NCBI GenBank assembly: GCA_029339505.1
Contig: JAQISU010000193.1
Span: forward strand, 1,190,001-1,254,000
Direction of reading: 5' to 3'
Origin: Unio delphinus
Taxonomy: Eukaryota > Mollusca > Bivalvia > Unionida > Unionidae
DNA length: 64,000 nucleotides
Shown piece after piece: positions 49,731 through 63,793 of this stretch. The stretch's first letter is position 1; every line of letters starts with the position of its first letter. Position numbers and translations under genes: made by a program. The notes beneath the pieces were generated by a model. That model did not search any database. It saw nothing but the letters and a program-made list of their open reading frames with translations, and was not told the origin of the DNA.

Positions 49731-52700
49731 TTATACAAGAATCACTTATACAAGAATCATTTATACTAGAATCATTTATACAAGAATCACTTATTCAAGA
49801 ATCATTTATACTATAATCATTTATACAAGAATCACTTGTACAAGAATCGTTTATACAAGAATCATTTATACAAGTATCATTTATACAAGAATCACTTATA
49901 AAAGAATCATTTAAACAACAGTCATTTATACAATAATCACTTATACAAGAATCACTTGTACAAGGATCATTTATACAGGAATCATTTATACAAGAATCAC
50001 TTATACAAGAATCATTTATACAAGAATCATTTATACAAGAATCATTTATACAAGAATCACTTATACAAGAATTTTTAGACAAGAATCAATAAAAGAATCA
50101 CTTATACAAAGAATCATTTATACAAGAATCATTTATACAAGAATCACTTACACAAGAATCACTTATACAAGAATCACTTATGCAAGAATCATTTATACAA
50201 GAATCACTTATACAAGAATCACTTATACAAGAATCATTTATACAAGAATCATTTATACAAGAATCACTTATACAAGGATCATTTATACAAGAATCATTTA
50301 TACAAGAATCATTTATATAAGAATCACTTACACAAGAATCATTTATACAAAAATCATTTATACAAGAGTCACTTACCCCTGAATCATTTATACAAGAATA
50401 ATTAATACAAGAACCACTTATACAAGAATCACTTATGCAAAGAATCACTTATACAAGAATCATTTATACAAGAAACGTTTATACAATAATCATTTATACA
50501 AGAATCATTTATACAAGAATTATTTATACAAGTATCACTTATACAAGAATCATTTATACAAGAATCATTTATATAAGAATCACTTACATAACAATCATTT
50601 ATACAAGAATCATTTATACAAGAATCACTTATACAAGAATCATTTATACAAGAATCATTTATACAAGAATCACTTATACAGGAATCACTTATGCAAAGAA
50701 TTACTTATACAAGAATCATTTATACTAGAATCGTTTATACAAGAATCATTTATACAAGCATCATTTATAAAAGAATCACTTATACAAGAATCATTTATAC
50801 AAGAATCATTTATACAAGAATCACTTATATAAGAATCATTTATACAATAATCATTTATACAAGAATCATTTATACAAGAATCACTTATACAAGAATTATT
50901 TATACAAGAATCAATAAAAGAATCACTTATACAAAGAATCATTTATACAAGAATCATTTATACAAGAATTACTTACACAAGAATCACTTAGACAAGAATC
51001 ACTTATGCAAGAATCATTTATACAAGAATCACTTATACAAGAATCACTTATACAAGAATCATTTATACAAGAATCATTTATACAAGAATCACTTATTCAA
51101 GAATCATTTATACAAGAATCACTTATACAAAGAATCATTTATACAAGAATCATTTATACAAGAATCATTTATACAAGAATCGCTTATACAAGAATCACTT
51201 ATACAAGAATCATTTATACAAGAGTCATTTATACTAGAATCACTAATACAAGAATCATTTCTACAATTATCATTTATACAAGAATCACTTATACAAGAAT
51301 AATTTATACAAGAATCCTTTATGCAAGAATCATTTATACAAGAATCATTTATACAAGAATCTCTTATACAAAATTCATTTATACAAGAATCATTTATACA
51401 AGAATCATTTATACAAGAATCAGTTATAAAATAATGATTTATACAAGAATCACTTATACAAAGAATCACTTACACAAGAATCATTTATACAAGAATCATT
51501 TATACAAGAATCCTTTATACAACAATCGCTTATACAAGAGTCACTTATACAAGAATCATTTATACAAGAATCATTTATACAAGAATCACTTATACAAGAA
51601 TCATTTTTACAATAATCATTTATACAAGAATCATTTATACAAGAATAATTTATACAAGAATCCTTTATGCAAGAATCATTTATACAAGAATCATTTATAC
51701 AAGAATCTCTTATACAAAATTCATTTATACAAGAATCATTTATACAAGAATCATTTATACAAGAATCACTTATAAAATAATGATTTATACAAGAATCATT
51801 TATACAAGAATCTCTTATACAGGAATTTTTAGACAAGAATCAATAAAAGAATCACTTATACAAAGAATCATTTATACAAGAATCATTTATACAAGAATCA
51901 CTTACAGAAGAATCACTTATACAAGAATCACTTATGCAAGAATCATTTATACAAGAATCACTTATACAAGAATCACTTATACAAGAATCATTTATACAAG
52001 AATCATTTATACAAGAATCACTTATACAAGAATCATTTATACAAGAACCATTTATACAAGAATCATTTTTATAAGAATCACTTACACAAGAATCATTTAT
52101 ACAAAAATCATTTATACAAGAGTCACTTACCCCTGAATCATTTATACAAGAATGATTTATACAAGAATCATTTATACAAGAATCATTTATATAAGAATCA
52201 CTTACACAAGAATCATTTATACAAAAATCATTTATACAAGAGTCACTTACCCCTGAATCATTTATACAAGAATCATTTATACAAGAATCACTTATACAAG
52301 AATCACTTATGCAAAGAATCACTTATACAAGAATCATTTATACAAGAATCGTTTATACAAGAATCATTTATACAAGAATCATTTATACAAGAATTATTTA
52401 TACAAGAATCACTTATACAAGAATCATTTATACAAGAATCATTTATACAAGAATCATTTATATAAGAATCACTTACATAACAATCATTTATACAAGAATC
52501 ATTTATACAAGAATCACTTATACAACAATCATTTATACAAGAATCATTTATACAAGAATCACTTATACAGGAATCACTTATGCAAAGAATCACTTATACA
52601 AGAATCATTTATACTAGAATCGTTTATACAAGAATCATTTATACAAGAATCATTTATAAAAGAATCACTTATACAAGAATCATTTATACAAGAATCATTT

Positions 52701-55700
52701 ATACAAGAATCACTTATATAAGAATCATTTATACAAGAATCATTTATACAAGAATCATTTATACAAGAATCACTTATACAAGAATTATTTATACAAGAAT
52801 CAATAAAAGAATCACTTATACAAAGAATCATTTATACAAGAATCATTTATACAAGAATTACTTACACAAGAATCACTTATACAAGAATCACTTATGCAAG
52901 AATCATTTATACAAGAATCACTTATACAAGAATCACTTATACAAGAATCATTTATACAAGAATCATTTATGCAAGAATCACTTATTCAAGAATCATTTAT
53001 ACAAGAATCACTTATACAAAGAATCATTTATACAAGAATCATTTATACAAGAATCATTTATACAAGAATCATTTATACAAGAATCGCTTATACAAGAATC
53101 ACTTATAAAAGAATCATTTATACAAGAGTCATTTATACTAGAATCACTTATACAAGAATCATTTATACAATAATCATTTATACAAGAATCACTTATACAA
53201 GAATAATTTATACAAGAATCACTTATACAAGAATCATTTATACAAGAATCAATTATACAAGAATCATTTATATAAGAATCACTTACACAAGAATCATTTA
53301 TACAAGAATCATTTATACAAGAATCACTTACACAAGAATCATTTATACAAGAATCATTTATACAAGAATCACTTATACAAGAATCACTTATGCAAAGAAT
53401 CACTTATACAAGAATCATTTATACAAGAATCGTTTATACAAGAATCATTTATACAAGAATCATTTATAAAAGAATCACTTTTACAAGAATCATTTATACA
53501 AGAATCATTTATACAAGAATCACTTATACAAGAATCATTTATACAATAATCATTTATACAAGAATCACTGATGCAAGAATCATTTATACAAGAATCATTT
53601 ATACAAGAATCATTTACACAAGAATCACTTATACAAGAATCATTCATACAAGAATCAATAATACAATAATCACTTATACAAAGAATCACTTATTAAAGAA
53701 TCATTTATACAAGAATCATTTATACAAGAATCACTTATTCAAGAATCATTTATACAAGAATCACTTATACAAAGAATCATTTATACAAGAATCATTTATA
53801 CAAGAATCATTTATACAAGAATCATTTATACAAGAATCATTTATACAAGAATCGCTTATACAAGAATCACTTATACAAGAATCATTTATACAAGAATCAT
53901 TTATACAAGAATCATTTATACAAGAATCGCTTATACAAGAATCACTTATACAAGAATCATTTATACTAGAATCATTTATACAAGAATCACTTATTCAAGA
54001 ATCATTTATACTATAATCATTTATACAAGAATCACTTGTACAAGAATCGTTTATACAAGAATCATTTATACAAGTATCATTTATACAAGAATCACTTATA
54101 AAAGAATCATTTATACAACAGTCATTTATACAATAATCACTTATACAAGAATCACTTGTACAAGGATCATTTATACAGGAATCATTTATACAAGAATCAC
54201 TTATACAAGAATCATTTATACAAGAATCATTTATACAAGAATCATTTATACAAGAATCACTTATACAAGAATTTTTAGACAAGAATCAATAAAAGAATCA
54301 CTTATACAAAGAATCATTTATACAAGAATCATTTATACAAGAATCACTTACACAAGAATCACTTATACAAGAATCACTTATGCAAGAATCATTTATACAA
54401 GAATCACTTATACAAGAATCACTTATACAAGAATCATTTATACAAGAATCATTTATACAAGAATCACTTATACAAGGATCATTTATACAAGAATCATTTA
54501 TACAAGAATCATTTATATAAGAATCACTTACACAAGAATCATTTATACAAAAATCATTTATACAAGAGTCACTTACCCCTGAATCATTTATACAAGAATA
54601 ATTAATACAAGAACCACTTATACAAGAATCACTTATGCAAAGAATCACTTATACAAGAATCATTTATACAAGAAACGTTTATACAATAATCATTTATACA
54701 AGAATCATTTATACAAGAATTATTTATACAAGTATCACTTATACAAGAATCATTTATACAAGAATCATTTATATAAGAATCACTTACATAACAATCATTT
54801 ATACAAGAATCATTTATACAAGAATCACTTATACAAGAATCATTTATACAAGAATCATTTATACAAGAATCACTTATACAGGAATCACGTATGCAAAGAA
54901 TTACTTATACAAGAATCATTTATACTAGAATCGTTTATACAAGAATCATTTATACAAGCATCATTTATAAAAGAATCACTTATACAAGAATCATTTATAC
55001 AAGAATCATTTATACAAGAATCACTTATATAAGAATCATTTATACAATAATCATTTATACAAGAATCATTTATACAAGAATCACTTATACAAGAATTATT
55101 TATACAAGAATCAATAAAAGAATCACTTATACAAAGAATCATTTATACAAGAATCATTTATACAAGAATTACTTACACAAGAATCACTTAGACAAGAATC
55201 ACTTATGCAAGAATCATTTATACAAGAATCACTTATACAAGAATCACTTATACAAGAATCATTTATACAAGAATCATTTATACAAGAATCACTTATTCAA
55301 GAATCATTTATACAAGAATCACTTATACAAAGAATCATTTATACAAGAATCATTTATACAAGAATCATTTATACAAGAATCGCTTATACAAGAATCACTT
55401 ATACAAGAATCATTTATACAAGAGTCATTTATACTAGAATCACTAATACAAGAATCATTTCTACAATTATCATTTATACAAGAATCACTTATACAAGAAT
55501 AATTTATACAAGAATCCTTTATGCAAGAATCATTTATACAAGAATCATTTATACAAGAATCTCTTATACAAAATTCATTTATACAAGAATCATTTATACA
55601 AGAATCATTTATACAAGAATCAGTTATAAAATAATGATTTATACAAGAATCACTTATACAAAGAATCACTTACACAAGAATCATTTATACAAGAATCATT

Positions 55701-57430
55701 TATACAAGAATCATTTATACAAGAATCCTTTATACAACAATCGCTTATACAAGAGTCACTTATACAAGAATCATTTATACAAGAATCATTTATACAAGAA
55801 TCACTTATACAAGAATCATTTTTACAATAATCATTTATACAAGAATCATTTATACAAGAATAATTTATACAAGAATCCTTTATGCAAGAATCATTTATAC
55901 AAGAATAATTTATACAAGAATCTCTTATACAAAATTCATTTATACAAGAATCATTTATACAAGAATCATTTATACAAGAATCACTTATAAAATAATCATT
56001 TATACAAGAATCATTTATACAAGAATCACTTATACAGGAATTTTTAGACAAGAATCAATAAAAGAATCACTTATACAAAGAATCATTTATACAAGAATCA
56101 TTTATACAAGAATCACTTACAGAAGAATCACTTATACAAGAATCACTTATGCAAGAATCATTTATACAAGAATCACTTATACAAGAATCACTTATACAAG
56201 AATCATTTATACAAGAATCATTTATACAAGAATCACTTATACAAGAATCATTTATACAAGAACCATTTATACAAGAATCATTTTTATAAGAATCACTTAC
56301 ACAAGAATCATTTATACAAAAATCATTTATACAAGAGTCACTTACCCCTGAATCATTTATACAAGAATGATTTATACAAGAATCATTTATACAAGAATCA
56401 TTTATATAAGAATCACTTACACAAGAATCATTTATACAAAAATCATTTATACAAGAGTCACTTACCCCTGAATCATTTATACAAGAATCATTTATACAAG
56501 AATCACTTATACAAGAATCACTTATGCAAAGAATCACTTATACAAGAATCATTTATACAAGAATCGTTTATACAAGAATCATTTATACAAGAATCATTTA
56601 TACAAGAATTATTTATACAAGAATCACTTATACAAGAATCATTTATACAAGAATCATTTATACAAGAATCATTTATATAAGAATCACTTACATAACAATC
56701 ATTTATACAAGAATCATTTATACAAGAATCACTTATACAACAATCATTTATACAAGAATCATTTATACAAGAATCACTTATACAGGAATCACTTATGCAA
56801 AGAATCACTTATACAAGAATCATTTATACTAGAATCGTTTATACAAGAATCATTTATACAAGAATCATTTATAAAAGAATCACTTATACAAGAATCATTT
56901 ATACAAGAATCATTTATACAAGAATCACTTATATAAGAATCATTTATACAAGAATCATTTATACAAGAATCATTTATACAAGAATCACTTATACAAGAAT
57001 TATTTATACAAGAATCAATAAAAGAATCACTTATACAAAGAATCATTTATACAAGAATCATTTATACAAGAATTACTTACACAAGAATCACTTATACAAG
57101 AATCACTTATGCAAGAATCATTTATACAAGAATCACTTATACAAGAATCACTTATACAAGAATCATTTATACAAGAATCATTTATGCAAGAATCACTTAT
57201 TCAAGAATCATTTATACAAGAATCACTTATACAAAGAATCATTTATACAAGAATCATTTATACAAGAATCATTTATACAAGAATCATTTATACAAGAATC
57301 GCTTATACAAGAATCACTTATAAAAGAATCATTTATACAAGAGTCATTTATACTAGAATCACTTATACAAGAATCATTTATACAATAATCATTTATACAA
57401 GAATCACTTATACAAGAATCATTTATACAA
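49080..57430. repeat. 4.2-kb higher-order repeat, two tandem copies
   Basis: Copies at about 49080-53280 and 53280-57430 share variant order at a 4,200-bp offset (280 units), rising to 4,215 in the second half through gain of one unit. Markers include AATTTTTAGACAAGAATC (about 50070 and 54270) and CTTACCCCTGAATC. Confidence 0.82.
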
Positions 57431-59860
57431 GAATCATTTATACAAGAATCACTTATATAAGAATCATTTATACAATAATCATTTATACAAGAATCATTTA
57501 TACAAGAATCACTTATACAAGAATTATTTATACAAGAATCAATAAAAGAATCACTTATACAAAGAATCATTTATACAAGAATCATTTATACAAGAATTAC
57601 TTACACAAGAATCACTTAGACAAGAATCACTTATGCAAGAATCATTTATACAAGAATCACTTATACAAGAATCACTTATACAAGAATCATTTATACAAGA
57701 ATCATTTATACAAGAATCACTTATTCAAGAATCATTTATACAAGAATCACTTATACAAAGAATCATTTATACAAGAATCATTTATACAAGAATCATTTAT
57801 ACAAGAATCGCTTATACAAGAATCACTTATACAAGAATCATTTATACAAGAGTCATTTATACTAGAATCACTAATACAAGAATCATTTCTACAATTATCA
57901 TTTATACAAGAATCACTTATACAAGAATAATTTATACAAGAATCCTTTATGCAAGAATCATTTATACAAGAATCATTTATACAAGAATCTCTTATACAAA
58001 ATTCATTTATACAAGAATCATTTATACAAGAATCATTTATACAAGAATCAGTTATAAAATAATGATTTATACAAGAATCACTTATACAAAGAATCACTTA
58101 CACAAGAATCATTTATACAAGAATCATTTATACAAGAATCATTTATACAAGAATCCTTTATACAACAATCGCTTATACAAGAGTCACTTATACAAGAATC
58201 ATTTATACAAGAATCATTTATACAAGAATCACTTATACAAGAATCATTTTTACAATAATCATTTATACAAGAATCATTTATACAAGAATAATTTATACAA
58301 GAATCCTTTATGCAAGAATCATTTATACAAGAATCATTTATACAAGAATCTCTTATACAAAATTCATTTATACAAGAATCATTTATACAAGAATCATTTA
58401 TACAAGAATCACTTATAAAATAATCATTTATACAAGAATCATTTATACAAGAATCACTTATACAGGAATTTTTAGACAAGAATCAATAAAAGAATCATTT
58501 ATACAAAGAATCATTTATACAAGAATCATTTATACAAGAATCACTTACAGAAGAATCACTTATACAAGAATCACTTATGCAAGAATCATTTATACAAGAA
58601 TCACTTATACAAGAATCACTTATACAAGAATCATTTATACAAGAATCATTTATACAAGAATCACTTATACAAGAATCATTTATACAAGAACCATTTATAC
58701 AAGAATCATTTTTATAAGAATCACTTACACAAGAATCATTTATACAAAAATCATTTATACAAGAGTCACTTACCCCTGAATCATTTATACAAGAATGATT
58801 TATACAAGAATCATTTATACAAGAATCATTTATATAAGAATCACTTACACAAGAATCATTTATACAAAAATCATTTATACAAGAGTCACTTACCCCTGAA
58901 TCATTTATACAAGAATCATTTATACAAGAATCACTTATACAAGAATCACTTATGCAAAGAATCACTTATACAAGAATCATTTATACAAGAATCGTTTATA
59001 CAAGAATCATTTATACAAGAATCATTTATACAAGAATTATTTATACAAGAATCACTTATACAAGAATCATTTATACAAGAATCATTTATACAAGAATCAT
59101 TTATATAAGAATCACTTACATAACAATCATTTATACAAGAATCATTTATACAAGAATCACTTATACAACAATCATTTATACAAGAATCATTTATACAAGA
59201 ATCACTTATACAGGAATCACTTATGCAAAGAATCACTTATACAAGAATCATTTATACTAGAATCGTTTATACAAGAATCATTTATACAAGAATCATTTAT
59301 AAAAGAATCACTTATACAAGAATCATTTATACAAGAATCATTTATACAAGAATCACTTATATAAGAATCATTTATACAAGAATCATTTATACAAGAATCA
59401 TTTATACAAGAATCACTTATACAAGAATTATTTATACAAGAATCAATAAAAGAATCACTTATACAAAGAATCATTTATACAAGAATCATTTATACAAGAA
59501 TTACTTACACAAGAATCACTTATACAAGAATCACTTATGCAAGAATCATTTATACAAGAATCACTTATACAAGAATCACTTATACAAGAATCATTTATAC
59601 AAGAATCATTTATGCAAGAATCACTTATTCAAGAATCATTTATACAAGAATCACTTATACAAAGAATCATTTATACAAGAATCATTTATACAAGAATCAT
59701 TTATACAAGAATCATTTATACAAGAATCGCTTATACAAGAATCACTTATAAAAGAATCATTTATACAAGAGTCATTTATACTAGAATCACTTATACAAGA
59801 ATCATTTATACAATAATCATTTATACAAGAATCACTTATACAAGAATAATTTATACAAGA
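55000..59860. repeat. 2.43-kb duplication with 2,428-bp offset
   Basis: Sequence at about 55000-57430 recurs at 57430-59860, at 2,428 bp. The departure from a multiple of 15 reflects differing numbers of 16-bp units. It overlaps the second copy of the 4.2-kb repeat, so this duplication came later. Confidence 0.8.
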
Positions 59861-62800
59861 ATCCTTTATGCAAGAATCATTTATACAAGAATCATTTATA
59901 CAAGAATCTCTTATACAAAATTCATTTATACAAGAATCATTTATACAAGAATCATTTATACAAGAATCACTTATAAAATAATCATTTATACAAGAATCAC
60001 TTATACAAAGAATCACTTACACAAGAATCATTTATACAAGAATCATTTATACAAGAATCATTTATACAAGAATCCTTTATACAACAATCGCTTATACAAG
60101 AGTCACTTATACAAGAATCATTTATACAAGAATCATTTATACAAGAATCACTTATACAAGAATCATTTATACAAGAATCATTTATACAAGAATCATTTAT
60201 ACAAGAATCACTTATACAAGAATCACTTATACAATTATCATTTATACAAGAATCGCTTATACAAGAATCACTTATACAAGAATCGCTTATACAAGAATCA
60301 TTTATACAATAATCATTTATGCAAGAATCACTTATGCAAGAATCATTTATACAAGAATCATTTATACAAGAATCATTTATACGAGAATCACTTACACAAG
60401 AATCACTTATACAAGAATCATTTATACAATAATCATTTATACAAGAATCATTTATACAAAAATCATTTATACAAGAATCGCTTATACAAGAATCACTTAT
60501 ACAAGAATCAATTATACAAGAATCGCTTATACAAGAATCACTTATACAAGAATCATTTATAGAAGAATCACTTATACAAGAATCATTTATACAAGAATCA
60601 TTTATACAAGAATCATTTATATAAGAAACACTTATACAAGAATCATTTATACGAGAATCATTTATACAAGAATCACTTACACAAGAATCATTTATACAAG
60701 AATCATTTATACAAGAATCACTTATACAAGAATCACTTATGCAAAGAATCACTTATACAAGAATCGTTTATACAAGAATCATTTATTCAAGAATCATTTA
60801 AACAAGAATCATTTATACAAGAATCATATCTAAAATAATCACTTATACAAGAATCGTTTATACAAGAATCATTTATAAAAGAATCACTTATGCAAGAATC
60901 ATTTATACAATAATCATTTATACAAGAATCACTTATACAAGAATCATTTATACAAGAATCATTTATGCAAGAATCATTTATACAAGAATCATTTATACAA
61001 GAATCTCTTATACAAAAATCATTTATACAAGAATCATTTATGCAAGAATCATTTATACACGAATCACTTATAAAATAATCATTTATACAAGAATCACTTA
61101 TACAAAGAATCAATTATTAAAGAATCGCTTATACAAGAATCACTTATACAAAAATCACTTATACAAGAATCGCTTATACAAGAATCATTTATACAAGAAT
61201 CGCTTATACAACAATCACTTATACAAGAATCACTTATACAAGAATCATTTATACAAGATTCGATTATACAAGAATCACTTATAAAAGAATCATTTATACA
61301 AGAATCGCTTATACAAGAATCACTTATACAAGAATCATTTTTACAATAATCATTTATACAAGGATCATTTATACAATAATCATTTATACAAGAATCACTT
61401 ATGCAAGAATCATTTATTCAAGAATCATTTATACAAGAATCACTTATACTAGAATCACTTATACAATAATCATTTATACAAGAATCATTTATACAAGAAT
61501 CACTTATACAAGAATCGCTTATACAAGAATCATTTATACAATAATCATTTATGCAAGAATCACTTATGCAAAAATCATTTATACAAGAATCATTTATACA
61601 AGATTCACTTATACAAGAATCACTTATGCAATAATCATTTATACAAGAATCATTTATACAAGAATCACTTATAGAAGAATCGCTTATACAAGAATCATTT
61701 ATACAATAATCATTTATGCAAGAATCACTTATGCAAGAATCATTTATACAAGAATCACTTATACAAGAATGACTTATACAAGAATCATTTATACAATAAT
61801 CATTTATGCAAGAATTATTTATACAAAAATCATTTATACAAGAATCGCTTGTTCAAGAATCACTTATACAAGAATCACTTATACAAGAATCGCTTATACA
61901 AGAATCAATTATAAAAGAATCATTTATACAAGAATCATTTATACAAGAATCTCTTATACAAAAATCATTTATACAAGAATCATTTATGCAAGAATCATTT
62001 GTACACGAATCACTTATAAAAAAATCATTTATACAAGAATCACTTATACAAAGAATCACTTATACAAGAATCGCTTATTCAAGAATCAATTATACAAGAA
62101 TCACTTATACAAGAATCGCTTATACAAGAATCACTTATACAAGAATCATTTATGCAAGAATCACTTATACAAGAATCACTTATACAAGAATCATTTATAC
62201 AAGATTCGATTATACAAGAATCATTTATACAAGATTCGATTATACAAGAATCATTTATACAAGAATCATTTATACAAGAATCGCTTATACAAGAATCACT
62301 TATACAAGAATCATTTATACAAGAATCATTTATACAAGAATCGCTTATTCAAGAATCACTTATACAAGAATATTTTATACAAGAATCACTTATACAAGAA
62401 TCACTTATACAAGAATCATTTATACAAGAATCACTTATACAAGAATCGCTTATGCAATAATCACTTATGCGAGAATCACTTATTCAATAATCACTTATAC
62501 AAGAATCACTTATGCTAGAATCATTTATACAAAGATTCATTTTTACAAGAATCACTTATACAAGAATCACTTATGCAAGAATCATTTATACAAAGAATCA
62601 TTTATACAAGAATCAACTATACAAGAATCACTTATACAAGAATCATTTATACAAGAACCACTTATACAAGAATCACTTATACAAAGAATCATTTATACAG
62701 GAATCATTTATACAAGAATCAACTATACAAGAATCATTTATACAAGAATCACTTATATAAGAATCACTTATATAAGAATCACTTATACAAGAATCATTTA

Positions 62801-62861
62801 TACAAAAATCACTTATACAAGATGATGGTATACTCGGTGTTGTGTAGACCCATACAATTTT

Positions 62862-63573
62862 TTACAAACTATTGTATATATTTAGAATACACGTCGCCGT
62901 TCCATGGTATTTAAAAGAACGTTGTCGATATGACTTCGTTTTTATAGTGGGAAGAATGAGTATACGATTGTCAGAATTGGAGCGTAAGTATCTTGTGGGT
63001 GTATACACATTGGTGAGGCTGGATAGGAATGTTGGACTAGAGTCTGTCATCGAATCATAACACAGAGAACAAATTTGTGTTTGATTCTGTATCGATTGGA
63101 TACCCAGTGTAGGGTACAGCAGTGGCGAGATGTGACCTGGTCGAGGTACTCTAAAAATGATCCTTGCAGCTGTGTTTTGAACTTTTTGAAGTTTCTGGTG
63201 TAGATATTGTGACGAACCAGACAGAATTGAATTACAATAGCCCAGTCTTGAAAGTACTAATGAAGACACGAATGTTTTAGTGGCATCAACTGAAAGATAT
63301 TTACGAATGGAACTGATGCGTCTCAGTTCAAGATATGAAAGCCTGGCATATGTTCATGACATGTTGGTGCAATGCGAGAGTACTGTCTAGAGTAACACCT
63401 AGGTTTCGTACTGATTGTGTGAATTTAATGCTGGTGTTGCTGCTATTTATTGTCTGAGGTAAAGGATGTGAATGAGAAAGTCTTTATATTGTAATCAGAA
63501 TAGCCTCAGTTTTATCATCATTTATCTGCAGCTTGTTACGTGTCATCCATGATTTCACATCATAAGCAGTTAT
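62862..63573 (-). mobile_element. CR1/L2-like LINE, 3' end of reverse transcriptase
   Basis: The - strand reads AYDVKSWMTRNKLQINDDKT, then NLGVTLDSTLALHQHV and, after a frameshift near 63330, LVLSRLGYCNSILSGSSQYL, KLQKVQNTAARIIFRV and YTPTRYLRSNSDNRIL, ending at 62862. These are the thumb and C-terminal segments of CR1/L2-group reverse transcriptases (N-x-D-K-T-E; L-G-V-x-L-D; L-D-Y-C-N-S-L; L-Q-K-V-Q-N-x-A-A-R). The copy is 5'-truncated at about 63573 and shows stops and a frameshift. Its 3' end faces the satellite array, which begins about 40 bp beyond the stop codon. The true 3' UTR appears to be nearly absent. Confidence 0.8.
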
Positions 63574-63582
63574 AGGGGATAC

Positions 63583-63793
63583 TATAGAGACAATGGGAAA
63601 TCCAGTCAAAAACAGCTTGGGACAATATGGGGACAAGATATATAGGGACAATGGGAAATCCAGTCAAAAACAGCTTGGGACACTATGGGGACAAAACATC
63701 TTGGGACTGTATAGGGACAAGGGAAATTGAACATGGTGGGACTGTATAGGGACAAGGGAAATTGAACATGGTGGGACTGTATAGGGACAAGGG
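63583..63793. repeat. GGGACAA-rich minisatellite
   Basis: Two copies of a unit of about 58 bp (ACAATGGGAAATCCAGTCAA with GGGACAATATGGGGACA or GGGACACTATGGGGACA) are followed by three copies of a 35-bp unit (TGGGACTGTATAGGGACAAG plus GGAAATTGAACATGG). The two unit types share the TATAGGGACAA core. Confidence 0.88.

Larger units (their letters stand above)
22906..62821. repeat. Giant 15-bp satellite array, unit AATCAYTTATACAAG
   Basis: About 39.9 kb, or about 2,660 units, without interruption by unique sequence. The two dominant units differ at the sixth base: AATCATTTATACAAG and AATCACTTATACAAG. Common minor variants are ATACAAT or ATACAAA for ATACAAG, GCTTATA or GTTTATA, TATGCAAG, TTACACAAG, and a 16-bp form with an extra A (TACAAAG). 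The unit is a multiple of three and is stop-free in all three + frames and one - frame, which gives long false proteins (repeats of YTRIT/YTRII, FIQES/LIQES, HLYKN on +; CINDS/CISDS on -). Variant units recur in the same order at long range, revealing higher-order repeats. Unit variety is greatest near the right edge (60.7-62.8 kb). Confidence 0.97.

Noticed and set aside
22906..62821. CRISPR-like array
   Set aside because: Units are adjacent with no unique spacers, no leader and no cas genes, in a eukaryotic context.
22826..62914. Long reading frames (up to 835 codons) on both strands through the satellite
   Set aside because: They arise because the 15-bp unit is a multiple of three and lacks stops in four frames. 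Several frames overlap the same DNA, and the peptides are pure unit repeats with no start context or domain.
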